The notes under the pieces: model-generated
Databases searched by the model: none
Seen by the model: the letters and a program-made list of their open reading frames with translations, nothing else
Told to the model about the DNA's origin: nothing
Position numbers and translations under genes: made by a program
In this document: positions 26,939 to 36,438 of the stretch, piece by piece
How the letters are laid out: every line of letters starts with the position of its first letter
Position numbering within the stretch: position 1 is the first letter of the stretch
Assembly (NCBI GenBank): GCA_016709005.1
Contig: JADJEU010000021.1
Coordinates: 1 to 64,000 of the forward strand
Length of the DNA: 64,000 nt
Direction of reading: 5' to 3'
Source of the DNA: Crocinitomicaceae bacterium
Lineage (GTDB): Bacteria > Bacteroidota > Bacteroidia > Flavobacteriales_D > Crocinitomicaceae

Positions 26939-26981
26939 CAAAGTTAAGTTGAGGCTTGCTGCTGAATAATGATGCAGATCA
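26939..26981 (-). promoter_or_regulatory. Fnr-type promoter of moeA
   Basis: The box TGATctgcATCA (minus strand, 26970-26981) is followed by a -7 TAACTTTG (26939-26946) at the shared 31-base spacing. Confidence 0.75.
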
Positions 26982-27032
26982 CTTATGGGTCTAATAATTG
27001 GAGAAATTCTGGCAGATAGTAAGTTAAAAAAG

Positions 27033-27097
27033 TGATATAAATCATAAAATGAAATGATCGTATTGCTTCTGAAAAATGATCGGATAGGCTAATTTTA
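27033..27097 (+). promoter_or_regulatory. Possible autoregulatory Fnr box before the fnr-like gene
   Basis: The box TGATataaATCA is at 27033-27044. A candidate -7 TAATTTTA is at 27090-27097, so box end to -7 end is 53 bases, 22 more than in the other promoters. This is close to two helical turns further out and recalls a class I position. Confidence 0.45.
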
Positions 27098-27114
27098 CAA
27101 CAAATTAACGCAAG

Positions 27115-27825
27115 ATGAAAGCTGCAAAAGTTGAAATGCCATCGTGTGAGGACTGTCCCAACAAAGGTGGAATGTTCTCATGCTTGTCTCGTGAAGACAA
27201 GGCGGTACTTGGCGAGGATAAAGGAAACAATTACTATAAAAAGGGACAAGTGATTTTTTACGAAGGTAATTATCCGCATGGGTTGTATTGCATCTTCAAA
27301 GGAAAAGTAAAAGTTTCCAAATTGGGAGATGAAGGAAAAGAACAGATTGTTCGTATTTCAGGAAATGCAGATACACTTGGCTATCGTTCATTACTTTGCA
27401 ACGAGCCATACAAGGCAACTGCTACTGCGCTTGAAGATAGTTATGTCTGTTATCTTTCAAAAAAAAGATTCTTTGAGTTAATGGAATCGAATAACACACT
27501 TTGTTTGAGTACAATTCAACTTCTGGCACGTGAGCTTCGACAATCAGAACAGCAATTAGTTGACATCACACAAAAAACGGTACGTGAACGTATAGCTGAA
27601 GTTTTGCTTCAATTAAAAAATAAATTCGGATTCAAACCGGATGGAAGAACAATAGACATTCGTTTGACCCGCAGAGAAATTGGTGACATGGCTGGTGTCA
27701 CAACTGAAACAACTATTCGGACGCTTTCAGAATTAAATAAGTCTGGCGTCATTGCTATTGTTGGTAAAGATATTCAAGTTCTTAAATTAGATCAGTTACT
27801 GCTGATTGCAAACATAGACGATTGA
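27115..27825 (+). CDS. Fnr-like regulator with putative Fe-S cysteines
   Basis: This Crp/Fnr protein of 236 residues has an N-terminal CEDCP...C cluster (Cys11, Cys14, Cys23) and Cys112 in DSYVCYLSKK, the place of E. coli FNR Cys122. That set would allow a [4Fe-4S] cluster that senses oxygen or NO. A cNMP-type beta-barrel spans about 35-120. The helix-turn-helix (about 185-210) carries TTETTIRTLSEL, where Glu and Arg match the FNR residues that read TGA. It is thus the best candidate for binding the TGATN4ATCA boxes. Cluster binding is inferred from the cysteines only. Confidence 0.85.
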   Translation: MKAAKVEMPSCEDCPNKGGMFSCLSREDKAVLGEDKGNNYYKKGQVIFYEGNYPHGLYCIFKGKVKVSKLGDEGKEQIVRISGNADTLGYRSLLCNEPYKATATALEDSYVCYLSKKRFFELMESNNTLCLSTIQLLARELRQSEQQLVDITQKTVRERIAEVLLQLKNKFGFKPDGRTIDIRLTRREIGDMAGVTTETTIRTLSELNKSGVIAIVGKDIQVLKLDQLLLIANIDD

Positions 27826-27845
27826 TTTTTCGGGAATTAGTTTTA

Positions 27846-27888
27846 TGATCCATCTCATTTTTTGCTATTTCTAATTGGCGGAATTTTG
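27846..27888 (+). promoter_or_regulatory. Fnr-type promoter of crp2-norC-norB
   Basis: The box TGATccatCTCA (27846-27857, right half degenerate) is followed by TTTG and a -7 GAATTTTG (27881-27888) at the shared 31-base spacing. The next gene starts 19 bases later. Confidence 0.6.
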
Positions 27889-27907
27889 ATTCATCTTTTG
27901 ATGGATC

Positions 27908-28558
27908 ATGGAAACGGACTTTGAACTTATTCTTGCAGAATACGGAGGCAGACAAAAAGTCTTTCAACGCGGTGATGTGATCTATAGCAGTGAGTCTGGT
28001 GTTGAAGGAATCTATTATCTCAGAAGCGGAAAAATCAGAATAGATAATTCACGGGTCAAATCAAAAAAGGAAGTTCTGGTTTGGTTACTCAGTTCGGGAA
28101 GTTTTTTTGGTATTTCATCTTATTACAATGGTTACAACAGTTGCGCATATATAACTACTGTTGTTTCTGAAAAGGCTGAAATGATTTTGATTTCACGCGA
28201 AGAGTTCATTCATCTGCTCAAGGCCAATAAGGAAGTGCGCAACTACATCATCAACCTTCTTTACCGCAGATTGGATTATATCGAAAAAAGAAAATTGTAC
28301 TCATCGCGAATCTCATTGAAGAAAAAAGTTTCAGATTCATTGATTTTTTTGAGTCCTGCACATTGTCCGCCTGAATCTGCTCTGGAAGGTAAACCGTACA
28401 AAATAAATATCGCCTTGAGTGAGCTTGCGACAATGATCAACGCGCAACGCAAAGAGTTGGTTTTACTCATTGATGATCTCATCAATAAAAAAATCCTGGA
28501 TAGAGATGGCGAAGGAATCACCATCAGGAATGTTGAAAAATTGATGCTGCTGGAATAA
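27908..28558 (+). CDS. Divergent Crp/Fnr-family regulator
   Basis: The 216-residue protein has a cNMP-like beta-barrel (about residues 15-100, GVEGIYYLRSGKIRI) and a C-terminal winged helix (SELATMINAQRKELVLLIDD). It lacks the N-terminal cysteine cluster and the Glu-Arg pair of FNR, so its ligand and DNA site should differ from those of the gene upstream. Its stop codon overlaps the start of the norC-like gene by one base, so it is the first gene of the norCB-like operon. It may sense NO or heme through another cofactor; this is inference. Confidence 0.8.
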   Translation: METDFELILAEYGGRQKVFQRGDVIYSSESGVEGIYYLRSGKIRIDNSRVKSKKEVLVWLLSSGSFFGISSYYNGYNSCAYITTVVSEKAEMILISREEFIHLLKANKEVRNYIINLLYRRLDYIEKRKLYSSRISLKKKVSDSLIFLSPAHCPPESALEGKPYKINIALSELATMINAQRKELVLLIDDLINKKILDRDGEGITIRNVEKLMLLE

Positions 28559-28971
28559 TGGGTCTTAGTGTAAAACGGATTGTTTTTTTCACGCTGGTAA
28601 CAGCTTATTTATTTTATACATCCTTTGTGTATACAGAGGGTACTATAACAGAATATCCAATTACAGGTGATGCCATTGAAGGCAGGCAATTATTCCGTGA
28701 TAAAAACTGTATTGCCTGCCATCAACTGTATGGTTTAGGTGGATACATGGGACCTGATCTGACGAATGTGATGTCTATAAAAGGTGAAGTTTATGTTCGC
28801 GCTTTTCTAGAAAACGGAACTCAAAAAATGCCGGATTTTAGTCTGGAAGAAAAAGAAGTAAAAAATTTGATTGCCTATCTCACGTATGTTGATTCTACCT
28901 CATTATACCCAACGCGCAATTTTGAACTCACATGGTACGGCACAGTTAATTCTAATCCGATCAAAAAATGA
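28558..28971 (+). CDS. NorC-like membrane-anchored cytochrome c
   Basis: The 137-residue protein has an N-terminal membrane anchor (about residues 6-24) and a c-type heme domain with CIACH (about residues 51-55) and the methionine ligand in QKMPDFSLEEKEV. This matches NorC, the small subunit of cytochrome c-dependent NO reductase that passes electrons to NorB. It overlaps the norB-like gene by 4 bases. The partner's altered active site leaves the final reaction uncertain. Confidence 0.8.
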   Translation: MGLSVKRIVFFTLVTAYLFYTSFVYTEGTITEYPITGDAIEGRQLFRDKNCIACHQLYGLGGYMGPDLTNVMSIKGEVYVRAFLENGTQKMPDFSLEEKEVKNLIAYLTYVDSTSLYPTRNFELTWYGTVNSNPIKK

Positions 28972-30281
28972 AAATTCGAATAGGCCGACTTTTTATCATT
29001 ACTGGAATTTCTTCGTTAAGTCTTGCATTATTATTTGGGGTGTTAGCTGCTGTTCAATTTATTTTTCCTGATTTTATTCCTGAGATTGCATTTTATAAAG
29101 CAAGACCTTTGCATGTGTCGCTTGCGGTGTCATGGATATTTAGCATTGGTATTGGTGCGGTGTACAATTATCTGGAAGAAAAAGAAATCATTCGATTTCA
29201 ATTTGCCGGATTCATACATTGGATCATCTATGTTGTAACAGGAATCTTCATCATTGTATCCTATTTAAAAGGAACATTTGGCGGACGAGAATATTGGGAG
29301 TTTCCACCGGTCTTGTCCATTCCAATTTTAATTTCCTGGTTGTTTTTTGGATTGGTCTTTTTCAGCAGTGTCATTAAAATCAAAAACTGGCCAGTTTACT
29401 TATGGATGTGGTCAACTGGAATTGTCATCTTCTTTGTAACATTTCTCGAAGCAAATTCCTGGATCTTTGATTACTTCAGCAACTCCGTAGTTCGTGAATT
29501 AACTATACAGTGGAAGTCTTATGGTTCGTTGGTTGGCTCGTGGAATATGTTGGTTTATGGCGCGGGACTCTATGTGATGGAAAAAATCAGCGGAGAAGAT
29601 TCTTATGCAAAATCTGGAATTGCATTTGTACTTTATTTTGTGGGGCTCACTAATTTATTTTTCAATTGGGCACACCATATCTATGCGGTTCCTGCTTCAC
29701 CTTGGATTGGTAACATTGCATACGTCATAAGTATGACTGAGCTTTTTATCATTGGCAGGATTATCTGGAAATGGAAAGGAACATTAACTACGGCGCAAAA
29801 ATTTCATCACAAACATCCGTATCTTTTTTTGCTGGCATCTGACATTTGGGTATTCCTGAATCTGGCACTTGCCATTTTAATTTCTGTTCCTGCTATTAAT
29901 GTCTACACGCATGGAACGCATGTCACTGTTGCGCATGCCATGGGCAGTACGATTGGCATTAACTCTATGATTCTGGTGGCATTTATTTTACATCATTTCT
30001 CGTGGCGTAAATCCTGGTGGATTATAATTCCGTACTGGATTATTAATATTTCGCTGCTTTGTTTTTGGATTGCTTTGATTGGCTCAGGAATTTTAAAAGG
30101 AGTAGCGGTTGTAGAAGGGACCTCTTCATTTCAAGAAATCATGATTTCTATTGAACCGATTTTGAAGTTCTTTATGTACTCTGGAGCCTTTCTGGCTCTT
30201 GGTTTTCTGATCCTTTTGTTCCACCTGCTTTTTGAGTTTTTGCAGGACTTCCCCGAGAACATTTTTGGCAAAACTGAATAA
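28968..30281 (+). CDS. NorB-like heme-copper oxidase superfamily subunit with altered ligands
   Basis: The 437-residue protein has about 12 membrane helices and aligns by eye with cytochrome c NO reductase NorB. Kept: the low-spin heme His49 (RPLHVSLAVSW), the GREYWE glutamates, His236-His237 (NWAHHIYAVP), Glu259 and the YTHGTHVTVAH segment with the heme b3 His323. Not kept: the third FeB histidine and nearby glutamate (NorB VVHLWVEGVWE is here WKSYGSLVGSWN) and the second low-spin heme histidine (HGH is here HAM, Met325). It is paired with a NorC-like gene and placed before the nar genes. It may be a diverged NO reductase or an electron-transfer subunit. Confidence 0.7.
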   Translation: MKIRIGRLFIITGISSLSLALLFGVLAAVQFIFPDFIPEIAFYKARPLHVSLAVSWIFSIGIGAVYNYLEEKEIIRFQFAGFIHWIIYVVTGIFIIVSYLKGTFGGREYWEFPPVLSIPILISWLFFGLVFFSSVIKIKNWPVYLWMWSTGIVIFFVTFLEANSWIFDYFSNSVVRELTIQWKSYGSLVGSWNMLVYGAGLYVMEKISGEDSYAKSGIAFVLYFVGLTNLFFNWAHHIYAVPASPWIGNIAYVISMTELFIIGRIIWKWKGTLTTAQKFHHKHPYLFLLASDIWVFLNLALAILISVPAINVYTHGTHVTVAHAMGSTIGINSMILVAFILHHFSWRKSWWIIIPYWIINISLLCFWIALIGSGILKGVAVVEGTSSFQEIMISIEPILKFFMYSGAFLALGFLILLFHLLFEFLQDFPENIFGKTE

Positions 30282-30321
30282 TATCAGTTTTTGTTATTTC
30301 TGACAAGAAAACCCAAAAGTA

Positions 30322-30364
30322 TGACGTATATCATTTTGTGTGCATACAATAATGGGCAATTTTG
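30322..30364 (+). promoter_or_regulatory. Fnr-type promoter of the cytochrome-narGHJI operon
   Basis: The box TGACgtatATCA (30322-30333) is followed by TTTG (30335-30338) and a -7 CAATTTTG (30357-30364) at the shared 31-base spacing. The cytochrome gene starts 33 bases later. Confidence 0.7.
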
Positions 30365-30396
30365 GGTCATAATTAAGCACTCAAAAAAATCACAAA

Positions 30397-31245
30397 ATGA
30401 AAGCCAATAGTTATAGAATCCTTAAAAGACTGGTATTAGGCGCGTCGCTGGTTTTTGTCTCGACTCAAATTCAAGCGCAGGATGGCGCAGACCTTTTTAA
30501 TAAAAACTGTGCGGTATGTCATAAAACGACCGGAGCAAAATTTGTCGGACCTGGTATGGCGGGGATCACTGAAAAGAGATCAGCATCTTGGCTAAAATCA
30601 TGGATCAAAGATTCACAAGGTTTAATTGCATCTGGTGATGCAGACGCCAAGGCAATTTATGCAGAGTATAATAATCAGGTGATGCCACCTTTTCCACAAT
30701 TTTCGGATGCTGAAATGACAGCGCTGATTGATTATTTGGGAACGCTTGGTGGAGGCGACGCTGCTGCGGATACAACTCCGGTAGCAGAAATTATTTATAC
30801 TGATCTTCAGATTAAGGAAGGAGAAAAATTCTTCACAGGCCAAAAATCATTTTTCAATGGCGGACCAAGTTGTACTTCATGTCATGATGTTGCGGCGCCT
30901 GGAATTGAAGGTGGATATCTGGCAAAAGATCTTACGGATGTTTATACACGTTTAGGAGAGGCCGGAATTATGGCGATGATCACAAATGCACCTTTTCCCG
31001 CAATGAACTCTGCTTATGTCAACAACCCGGTGGGTGAACATGAACAAAAAAGTATTGCGGGATTTTTAAAATCGGTTTCAAAAAACACGGTGGAAACAAA
31101 AACCTCAAGTGTTTTAATGATGACAACTCTTGGCTTTGGCGGATTCTTTATTGTGCTTATTCTAATCATGATAATATGGCGTGAACGAAAAAAGAATTCT
31201 GTTAAATCACAAATTTTTGCAAGACAAATACGATCAATTAATTAA
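30397..31245 (+). CDS. Membrane-anchored diheme cytochrome c of the nar operon
   Basis: The 282-residue protein has a signal peptide (cut near QIQAQ), two c-type heme motifs, CAVCH (about residues 38-42) and CTSCH (about 160-164), and a C-terminal membrane anchor (about 238-258). The first domain (KNCAVCHKTTGAKFVGPG to NNQVMPPF) is a paralogue of the cytochrome domain fused to narI. Similar cytochromes named NarC accompany nar operons in Thermus. It probably takes electrons to or from the periplasmic side of the Nar complex. narG starts 19 bases downstream. Confidence 0.85.
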   Translation: MKANSYRILKRLVLGASLVFVSTQIQAQDGADLFNKNCAVCHKTTGAKFVGPGMAGITEKRSASWLKSWIKDSQGLIASGDADAKAIYAEYNNQVMPPFPQFSDAEMTALIDYLGTLGGGDAAADTTPVAEIIYTDLQIKEGEKFFTGQKSFFNGGPSCTSCHDVAAPGIEGGYLAKDLTDVYTRLGEAGIMAMITNAPFPAMNSAYVNNPVGEHEQKSIAGFLKSVSKNTVETKTSSVLMMTTLGFGGFFIVLILIMIIWRERKKNSVKSQIFARQIRSIN

Positions 31246-31264
31246 GAACTAATACCTAGAAATA

Positions 31265-34200
31265 ATGAGCTGGATAGAAGATATTATCTCCCCGAAAACT
31301 AGAAAATGGGAAGAATTTTACAGAAACAGATGGCAATACGATAAAGTTGTCAGAAGTACGCACGGCGTCAATTGTACCGGTGGTTGTTCTTGGGCTATTC
31401 ACGTGAAAGACGGAATTGTTGTCTGGGAATTACAACAGGTGGATTATCCTCAGTTTAATAAAGAAGTTCCTCCTTATGAACCACGTGGATGTCAACGCGG
31501 AATTTCATACTCCTGGTATTTATACAGTCCAATTCGCGTAAAATATCCAATTGTGCGTGGCGCATTAATTGATTTGTATCGTGCTGCAAAAGAAAAATGT
31601 AACAACGATCCTGTTGCTGCATGGGCCAGTATTCAAAGTGATCCTGAACAACGTCACCGCTATCAGCGTGCACGTGGTAAAGGTGGATTCAGAAGAGTTC
31701 ATTGGGATGAACTTTTAGAATTGATTGCAGCTTCTAATATATATACTGTTCAAAAATATGGCTCTGACCGTATCATCGGATTCTCTCCGATTCCGGCAAT
31801 GAGTATGTTGAGTTACGCTTCAGGTGCACGCTACTTACAATTGATGGGTGGTGTGAACTTAAGTTTCTACGATTGGTATTGCGATTTACCAAATGCATTC
31901 CCTGAAATCTGGGGTGAACAAACAGACGTTTGCGAAAGTGCTGACTGGTATAAATCGAAATACATTGTCGACATGGGTGCAAACTTAGGGATGACTCGTA
32001 CGCCAGATATTCACTTCTTCTCTGAAGCGCGTCACAATGGTACAAAAACAGTTGTTATGTCACCTGATTTCAGTATGGTTGCAAAACATGCTGACCAATG
32101 GATTCCGGTTCACGCTGGTTCTGATGGAGCGTTCTGGATGGCAATCACACATGTAATCTTGAAAGAATTCCATGTGGACAGACAAGTGCCTTATTTTATT
32201 GATTATGTAAAACGATTCACAGATTGTCCATTCATCGTAAAACTAGATCAGAAAGATGGTGTTTATCATCCCGGCAAAATGGTTAAAGCTGGTGAAGTAA
32301 GCAAATATAAAGATGCTGAAAATGCTGACTGGAAATTCCTGAATATGGATTCGCAATCAGGTGAACTTGTTTGCCCAATGGGTACAATGGGTCACAGATG
32401 GCAAACTAAAAAGGGACAATGGAATTTAATTTTCAAAGACAGTGAAACTGGAAAAGATTATGATCCGGAATTAACTTTCATCAATAAAAATGAAGGAACG
32501 ATTCAAGTTGAATTTGTTGAATACGGTCATAAGAAAAAAGCTTTACGTGGAGTTCCAGTAAGATATATTACTGATAAAAATGGAACTAAAATTCCGGTAA
32601 CAACTATCTACGATTTAACCATGGCACAATATGGTGTAGGCCGCGGATTGGAAGGTGAATACCCAACATCGTACGACGATAAATACGCAGCTTATACTCC
32701 TTCATGGCAAGAAATATTTACCGGTATCGGACCAAAAACTGTTTTACAAATTGCACGCGAATGGGCAAGTACAGCTGAGAAAACAGAGGGTGCTTGTATG
32801 GTGATTGTAGGTGCTGGTATTAATCACTGGTTCCATGAAAACCTGATGTATCGTTCTGCAATCATGGCGCAAATGTTAACTGGTTGTAACGGTAAAAATG
32901 GTGGTGGAATGAATCACTACGTTGGACAAGAAAAACTTGCACCAATGGATTCATGGGCAACTATTATGAGTTCAAAAGATTGGGGTACAGTTGCAAGATT
33001 GCAGCAAGGACCAATCTGGCATTACATAAATTCGAGCCAATGGAGATATGATGGAAATCAAAAATTCTATAACTCATCTCCTGATAATAAACTGGCAAAT
33101 ATGCACACTGCTGACTGGGTTGTAAAATCAGTTAGAAATGGATGGATGCCTTATTATCCTCAGTACAATAAAAACAATTTTGAATTGGTAAAAGAAGCAC
33201 AAGCTTCTGGTGCGCAAGATGATCAGGCGATTACAAATTACATTGTAGGCCAACTTAAATCGGGCGAATTAAAACACGCTTGTGTTCAACCTGATGAAGA
33301 AATCAATTTCCCAAGAGTGTGGTTTATCTGGAGAGGAAATGCAATTGGTACTTCTGCTAAAGGGCATGAGTATTTCTTAGATCACTATTTAGGAACTCAC
33401 ACCAATAAAATTGCAGATGAAGTTGCTGGAGATATTGTGGAAGATATCGAGTTCAAAAAAGTTGCAGCAAGAGGAAAAATGGATTTGGTGATTGACATCA
33501 ATTTTAGAATGGATACTTCTGCATTGTATTCTGATATCGTTCTTCCAACAGCATCGTGGTATGAAAAAGCGGATATCAACTCAACCGATATGCACTCATT
33601 CATTCACCCGTTATCAGAAGCAATTGCTCCAGTATGGGAAGCAAAAACAGACTGGCAGATTTTCCAATCACTTGCTAAAAAAGTGCAGGAAATGGCTCCA
33701 ACTTATTTACCAAATGTAATGAAAGATGTAGTGAACTCACCTTTGTCTCACGATTCAAAAGATGAAATCACACAGCTTACAATTCAAGATTGGTCTAAAG
33801 GAGAATGTGAGGCGATCCCTGGAAAAACAATGCATAAAATCAGCATCGTTGAACGTGACTACACCAAAATTTATGACAAGTTTATTTCACTTGGAAAGGG
33901 TGTTGCTAAAAATGGATTGGGTGCACACGGTAACCATTATATGTGTGAAGATGTTTATGAAGAAATGCTTACACATCGTCAGCACATCACTAAATGGAAA
34001 GATGGAACCGAGTATCCATCGCTGAAAGATGATGTAGAAGGTATCAATGCAATTTTGAAATTATCTTCTTTGACAAATGGTAAACTTGCTGATCGTGCTT
34101 ACAGAAACATGGCCGAGAAAATCGGTGTTCCTGCAATTGCTGAATTAGGTATGCCTTATCGCGACATCGATATCTCTTACCGCGATTTACAAGCTCAGCC

Positions 34201-34906
34201 TAAACGCTACAACTCTTCACCACTTTGGTCGGGCTTGATGCACGACGGCAGAACTTACGCAGCATATACTTATAACGTAGACATGTTTGTTCCTTGGAGA
34301 ACACTTACCGGAAGACAACATTTCTACTTAGATCACGATGCATACATTGCCTTTGGTGAACATTTACCAACTTACAAACCATCTCCGACTCCTGAAGTTT
34401 ATGGTGATTTGCGTGTGACGGTAAATGATGGAAAAGCAAAAATGCTAAACGTTCTGACACCACATGGTAAATGGCATATTCACTCTACTTATGGAGATAC
34501 ATTAAGGATGTTAACCTTGTCTCGTGGTGGTGAACCGTGCTGGTTGAGTGAAGGTGATGCAGCATCACTTGGAATTAAAGACAACGACTATGTGGAAGTT
34601 TATAATGACCACGGTGTTTATGTCACAAGAGCCTGCGTCAGCGCACGTATTCCAAATGGGGTGTGTATTGTTTACCACGCCGTTGAACGAACCTATAATA
34701 TTCCAAAATCACAAGTCAGAAGAGGTAAAAATGGTGAGCCAAGACGAGGCGGAATGAACAACTCATTTACACGCGTCCACTTAAAACCAAATCTGATGTG
34801 CGGAGGTTACGGACAATTTACCTACCACTTCAATTATTGGGGACCAGTTGGTGTGAACCGTGATACACACGTATTGGTGCGCAAAATGGAAAAAGTTGAA
34901 TTTTAA
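31265..34906 (+). CDS. narG: Respiratory nitrate reductase alpha subunit NarG
   Basis: The catalytic subunit (1213 residues) reduces nitrate to nitrite at a bis-MGD molybdenum centre. The N-terminal [4Fe-4S] site reads HGVNCTGGCSW with its last Cys in EPRGCQRG. The molybdenum aspartate lies in FYDWYCDLPNAFPE (about residue 205). No twin-arginine signal is visible and the N-terminus (KWEEFYRNRWQYDKVVRS) resembles cytoplasmic NarG, so the active site probably faces the cytoplasm. It heads narGHJI behind the diheme cytochrome. Confidence 0.96.
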   Translation: MSWIEDIISPKTRKWEEFYRNRWQYDKVVRSTHGVNCTGGCSWAIHVKDGIVVWELQQVDYPQFNKEVPPYEPRGCQRGISYSWYLYSPIRVKYPIVRGALIDLYRAAKEKCNNDPVAAWASIQSDPEQRHRYQRARGKGGFRRVHWDELLELIAASNIYTVQKYGSDRIIGFSPIPAMSMLSYASGARYLQLMGGVNLSFYDWYCDLPNAFPEIWGEQTDVCESADWYKSKYIVDMGANLGMTRTPDIHFFSEARHNGTKTVVMSPDFSMVAKHADQWIPVHAGSDGAFWMAITHVILKEFHVDRQVPYFIDYVKRFTDCPFIVKLDQKDGVYHPGKMVKAGEVSKYKDAENADWKFLNMDSQSGELVCPMGTMGHRWQTKKGQWNLIFKDSETGKDYDPELTFINKNEGTIQVEFVEYGHKKKALRGVPVRYITDKNGTKIPVTTIYDLTMAQYGVGRGLEGEYPTSYDDKYAAYTPSWQEIFTGIGPKTVLQIAREWASTAEKTEGACMVIVGAGINHWFHENLMYRSAIMAQMLTGCNGKNGGGMNHYVGQEKLAPMDSWATIMSSKDWGTVARLQQGPIWHYINSSQWRYDGNQKFYNSSPDNKLANMHTADWVVKSVRNGWMPYYPQYNKNNFELVKEAQASGAQDDQAITNYIVGQLKSGELKHACVQPDEEINFPRVWFIWRGNAIGTSAKGHEYFLDHYLGTHTNKIADEVAGDIVEDIEFKKVAARGKMDLVIDINFRMDTSALYSDIVLPTASWYEKADINSTDMHSFIHPLSEAIAPVWEAKTDWQIFQSLAKKVQEMAPTYLPNVMKDVVNSPLSHDSKDEITQLTIQDWSKGECEAIPGKTMHKISIVERDYTKIYDKFISLGKGVAKNGLGAHGNHYMCEDVYEEMLTHRQHITKWKDGTEYPSLKDDVEGINAILKLSSLTNGKLADRAYRNMAEKIGVPAIAELGMPYRDIDISYRDLQAQPKRYNSSPLWSGLMHDGRTYAAYTYNVDMFVPWRTLTGRQHFYLDHDAYIAFGEHLPTYKPSPTPEVYGDLRVTVNDGKAKMLNVLTPHGKWHIHSTYGDTLRMLTLSRGGEPCWLSEGDAASLGIKDNDYVEVYNDHGVYVTRACVSARIPNGVCIVYHAVERTYNIPKSQVRRGKNGEPRRGGMNNSFTRVHLKPNLMCGGYGQFTYHFNYWGPVGVNRDTHVLVRKMEKVEF

Positions 34907-34944
34907 TAAGCGAATAAATCAGGAACTCACGAAAAAAAAAAGTT

Positions 34945-36438
34945 ATGGACGTTAGATCACAAATTTCAATGGTATTTCATCTCGATAAATGTATCGGGTG
35001 TCACACCTGTTCTATCGCTTGCAAAAATATCTGGACTGACAGAAAAGGTGCAGAATACATGTGGTGGAATAACGTTGAAACAAAACCGGGAACTGGATAC
35101 CCAACGAAATGGGAAGACCAGGAAATATATAAAGGAGGCTGGGAGAAAAATGGAGATTCTGTTTCTCTGAAGGGAGCAGGAAAATTGAAAGGATTAAAAA
35201 ACATCTTCCACAATCCTTACATGCCAGTATTGGAAGATTATTACATTCCATGGGCGTATAAATATCAGGATCTTTTCACAGCTCCTGAAGGTGATGATCA
35301 ACCAACGGCAAGAGCAGTGTCTCTTATCACAGGTGAACACATCGACATTCAAAGTGGTCCAAACTGGGATGATGATTTAAGTGGTACTCCAGACTATGCG
35401 CGTCAGGATGTAAACTTCAAAAATCTTTCAGAAGCTGAGCAAGAAAGTATGTTCCAACTTGAACAAATGACCTTGCATTATTTGCCAAGAATTTGTAATC
35501 ACTGCCTTAATCCTGCATGCGTTGGTTCATGCCCTTCTGGTGCGCTTTATAAAAGAGGTGAAGATGGAATTGTATTAATCAATCAAGACAAATGCCGTGC
35601 CTGGAGAATGTGTGTAACAGCTTGTCCATACAAGAAAAGTTATTACAACTGGAATACTGGAAAATCTGAAAAATGTATTTTGTGTTATCCACGTCTCGAG
35701 TCTGGTCAGGCTCCTGCATGTATGCACTCATGCGTTGGACGTATCCGTTATCTGGGAGTAATGTTGTATGATGCTGACAAAATTAAATCTGTCGCTGCAG
35801 CCAACGAAGATCAATTATTGGATGCACAATTAAATATCTATTTGGATCCAAATGATCCTGAAGTAATCAAAGCTGCCAGAGAAAATGGAGTTCATGATTC
35901 TACCATCACAGCTGCGCAAAATTCTCCGGTTTACAAATTTGTAAAAGAATGGAAAATTGCATTGCCACTTCACCCTGAATTCAGAACACTTCCAAACTTG
36001 TTCTACGTTCCGCCAATGTTGCCAGCTATGGCTAGTGTAGATGGTCAGGGAACTTATGAGACAACAACGGATTCTATGTTTGCTGGTATTGATAAACAAC
36101 GTTTACCAATGAAATATCTGGCCTCACTTTTTACAAACGGTGATACAAACCGAATGGGAACAGTGATGAAAAGATTGCTTGCTGTAAAAATTCACAGACG
36201 TGATGTTACAGTGGGTGACTATGATAAACTGGATGTCAAAAAAGCAATGGATACTGTTGGAATGGATGCTGATACTGCAAACGCAATATTTAGACTAACA
36301 TCACTTGCAACATTCGAAGAACGTTTCGTGATACCACCTGCACACCGTGAAGAATCAATTGAGATGCTAGAAGCAACTGCTGATGCAAAAGGTGAAACAG
36401 GATTTGGATTTAAAACAAAACCAGAACGAGGATTATGA
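34945..36438 (+). CDS. narH: Nitrate reductase beta subunit NarH
   Basis: The 497-residue electron-transfer subunit carries four Fe-S clusters. Seen are CIGCHTCSIACKNIW (about residues 16-30), CNHCLNPACVGSCPSGALY, CRAWRMCVTACPYKK (the Trp marks the [3Fe-4S] cluster) and CILCYPRLESGQAPACMHSC. It passes electrons from the NarI heme b side to NarG. It overlaps narJ by 4 bases. Confidence 0.96.
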   Translation: MDVRSQISMVFHLDKCIGCHTCSIACKNIWTDRKGAEYMWWNNVETKPGTGYPTKWEDQEIYKGGWEKNGDSVSLKGAGKLKGLKNIFHNPYMPVLEDYYIPWAYKYQDLFTAPEGDDQPTARAVSLITGEHIDIQSGPNWDDDLSGTPDYARQDVNFKNLSEAEQESMFQLEQMTLHYLPRICNHCLNPACVGSCPSGALYKRGEDGIVLINQDKCRAWRMCVTACPYKKSYYNWNTGKSEKCILCYPRLESGQAPACMHSCVGRIRYLGVMLYDADKIKSVAAANEDQLLDAQLNIYLDPNDPEVIKAARENGVHDSTITAAQNSPVYKFVKEWKIALPLHPEFRTLPNLFYVPPMLPAMASVDGQGTYETTTDSMFAGIDKQRLPMKYLASLFTNGDTNRMGTVMKRLLAVKIHRRDVTVGDYDKLDVKKAMDTVGMDADTANAIFRLTSLATFEERFVIPPAHREESIEMLEATADAKGETGFGFKTKPERGL

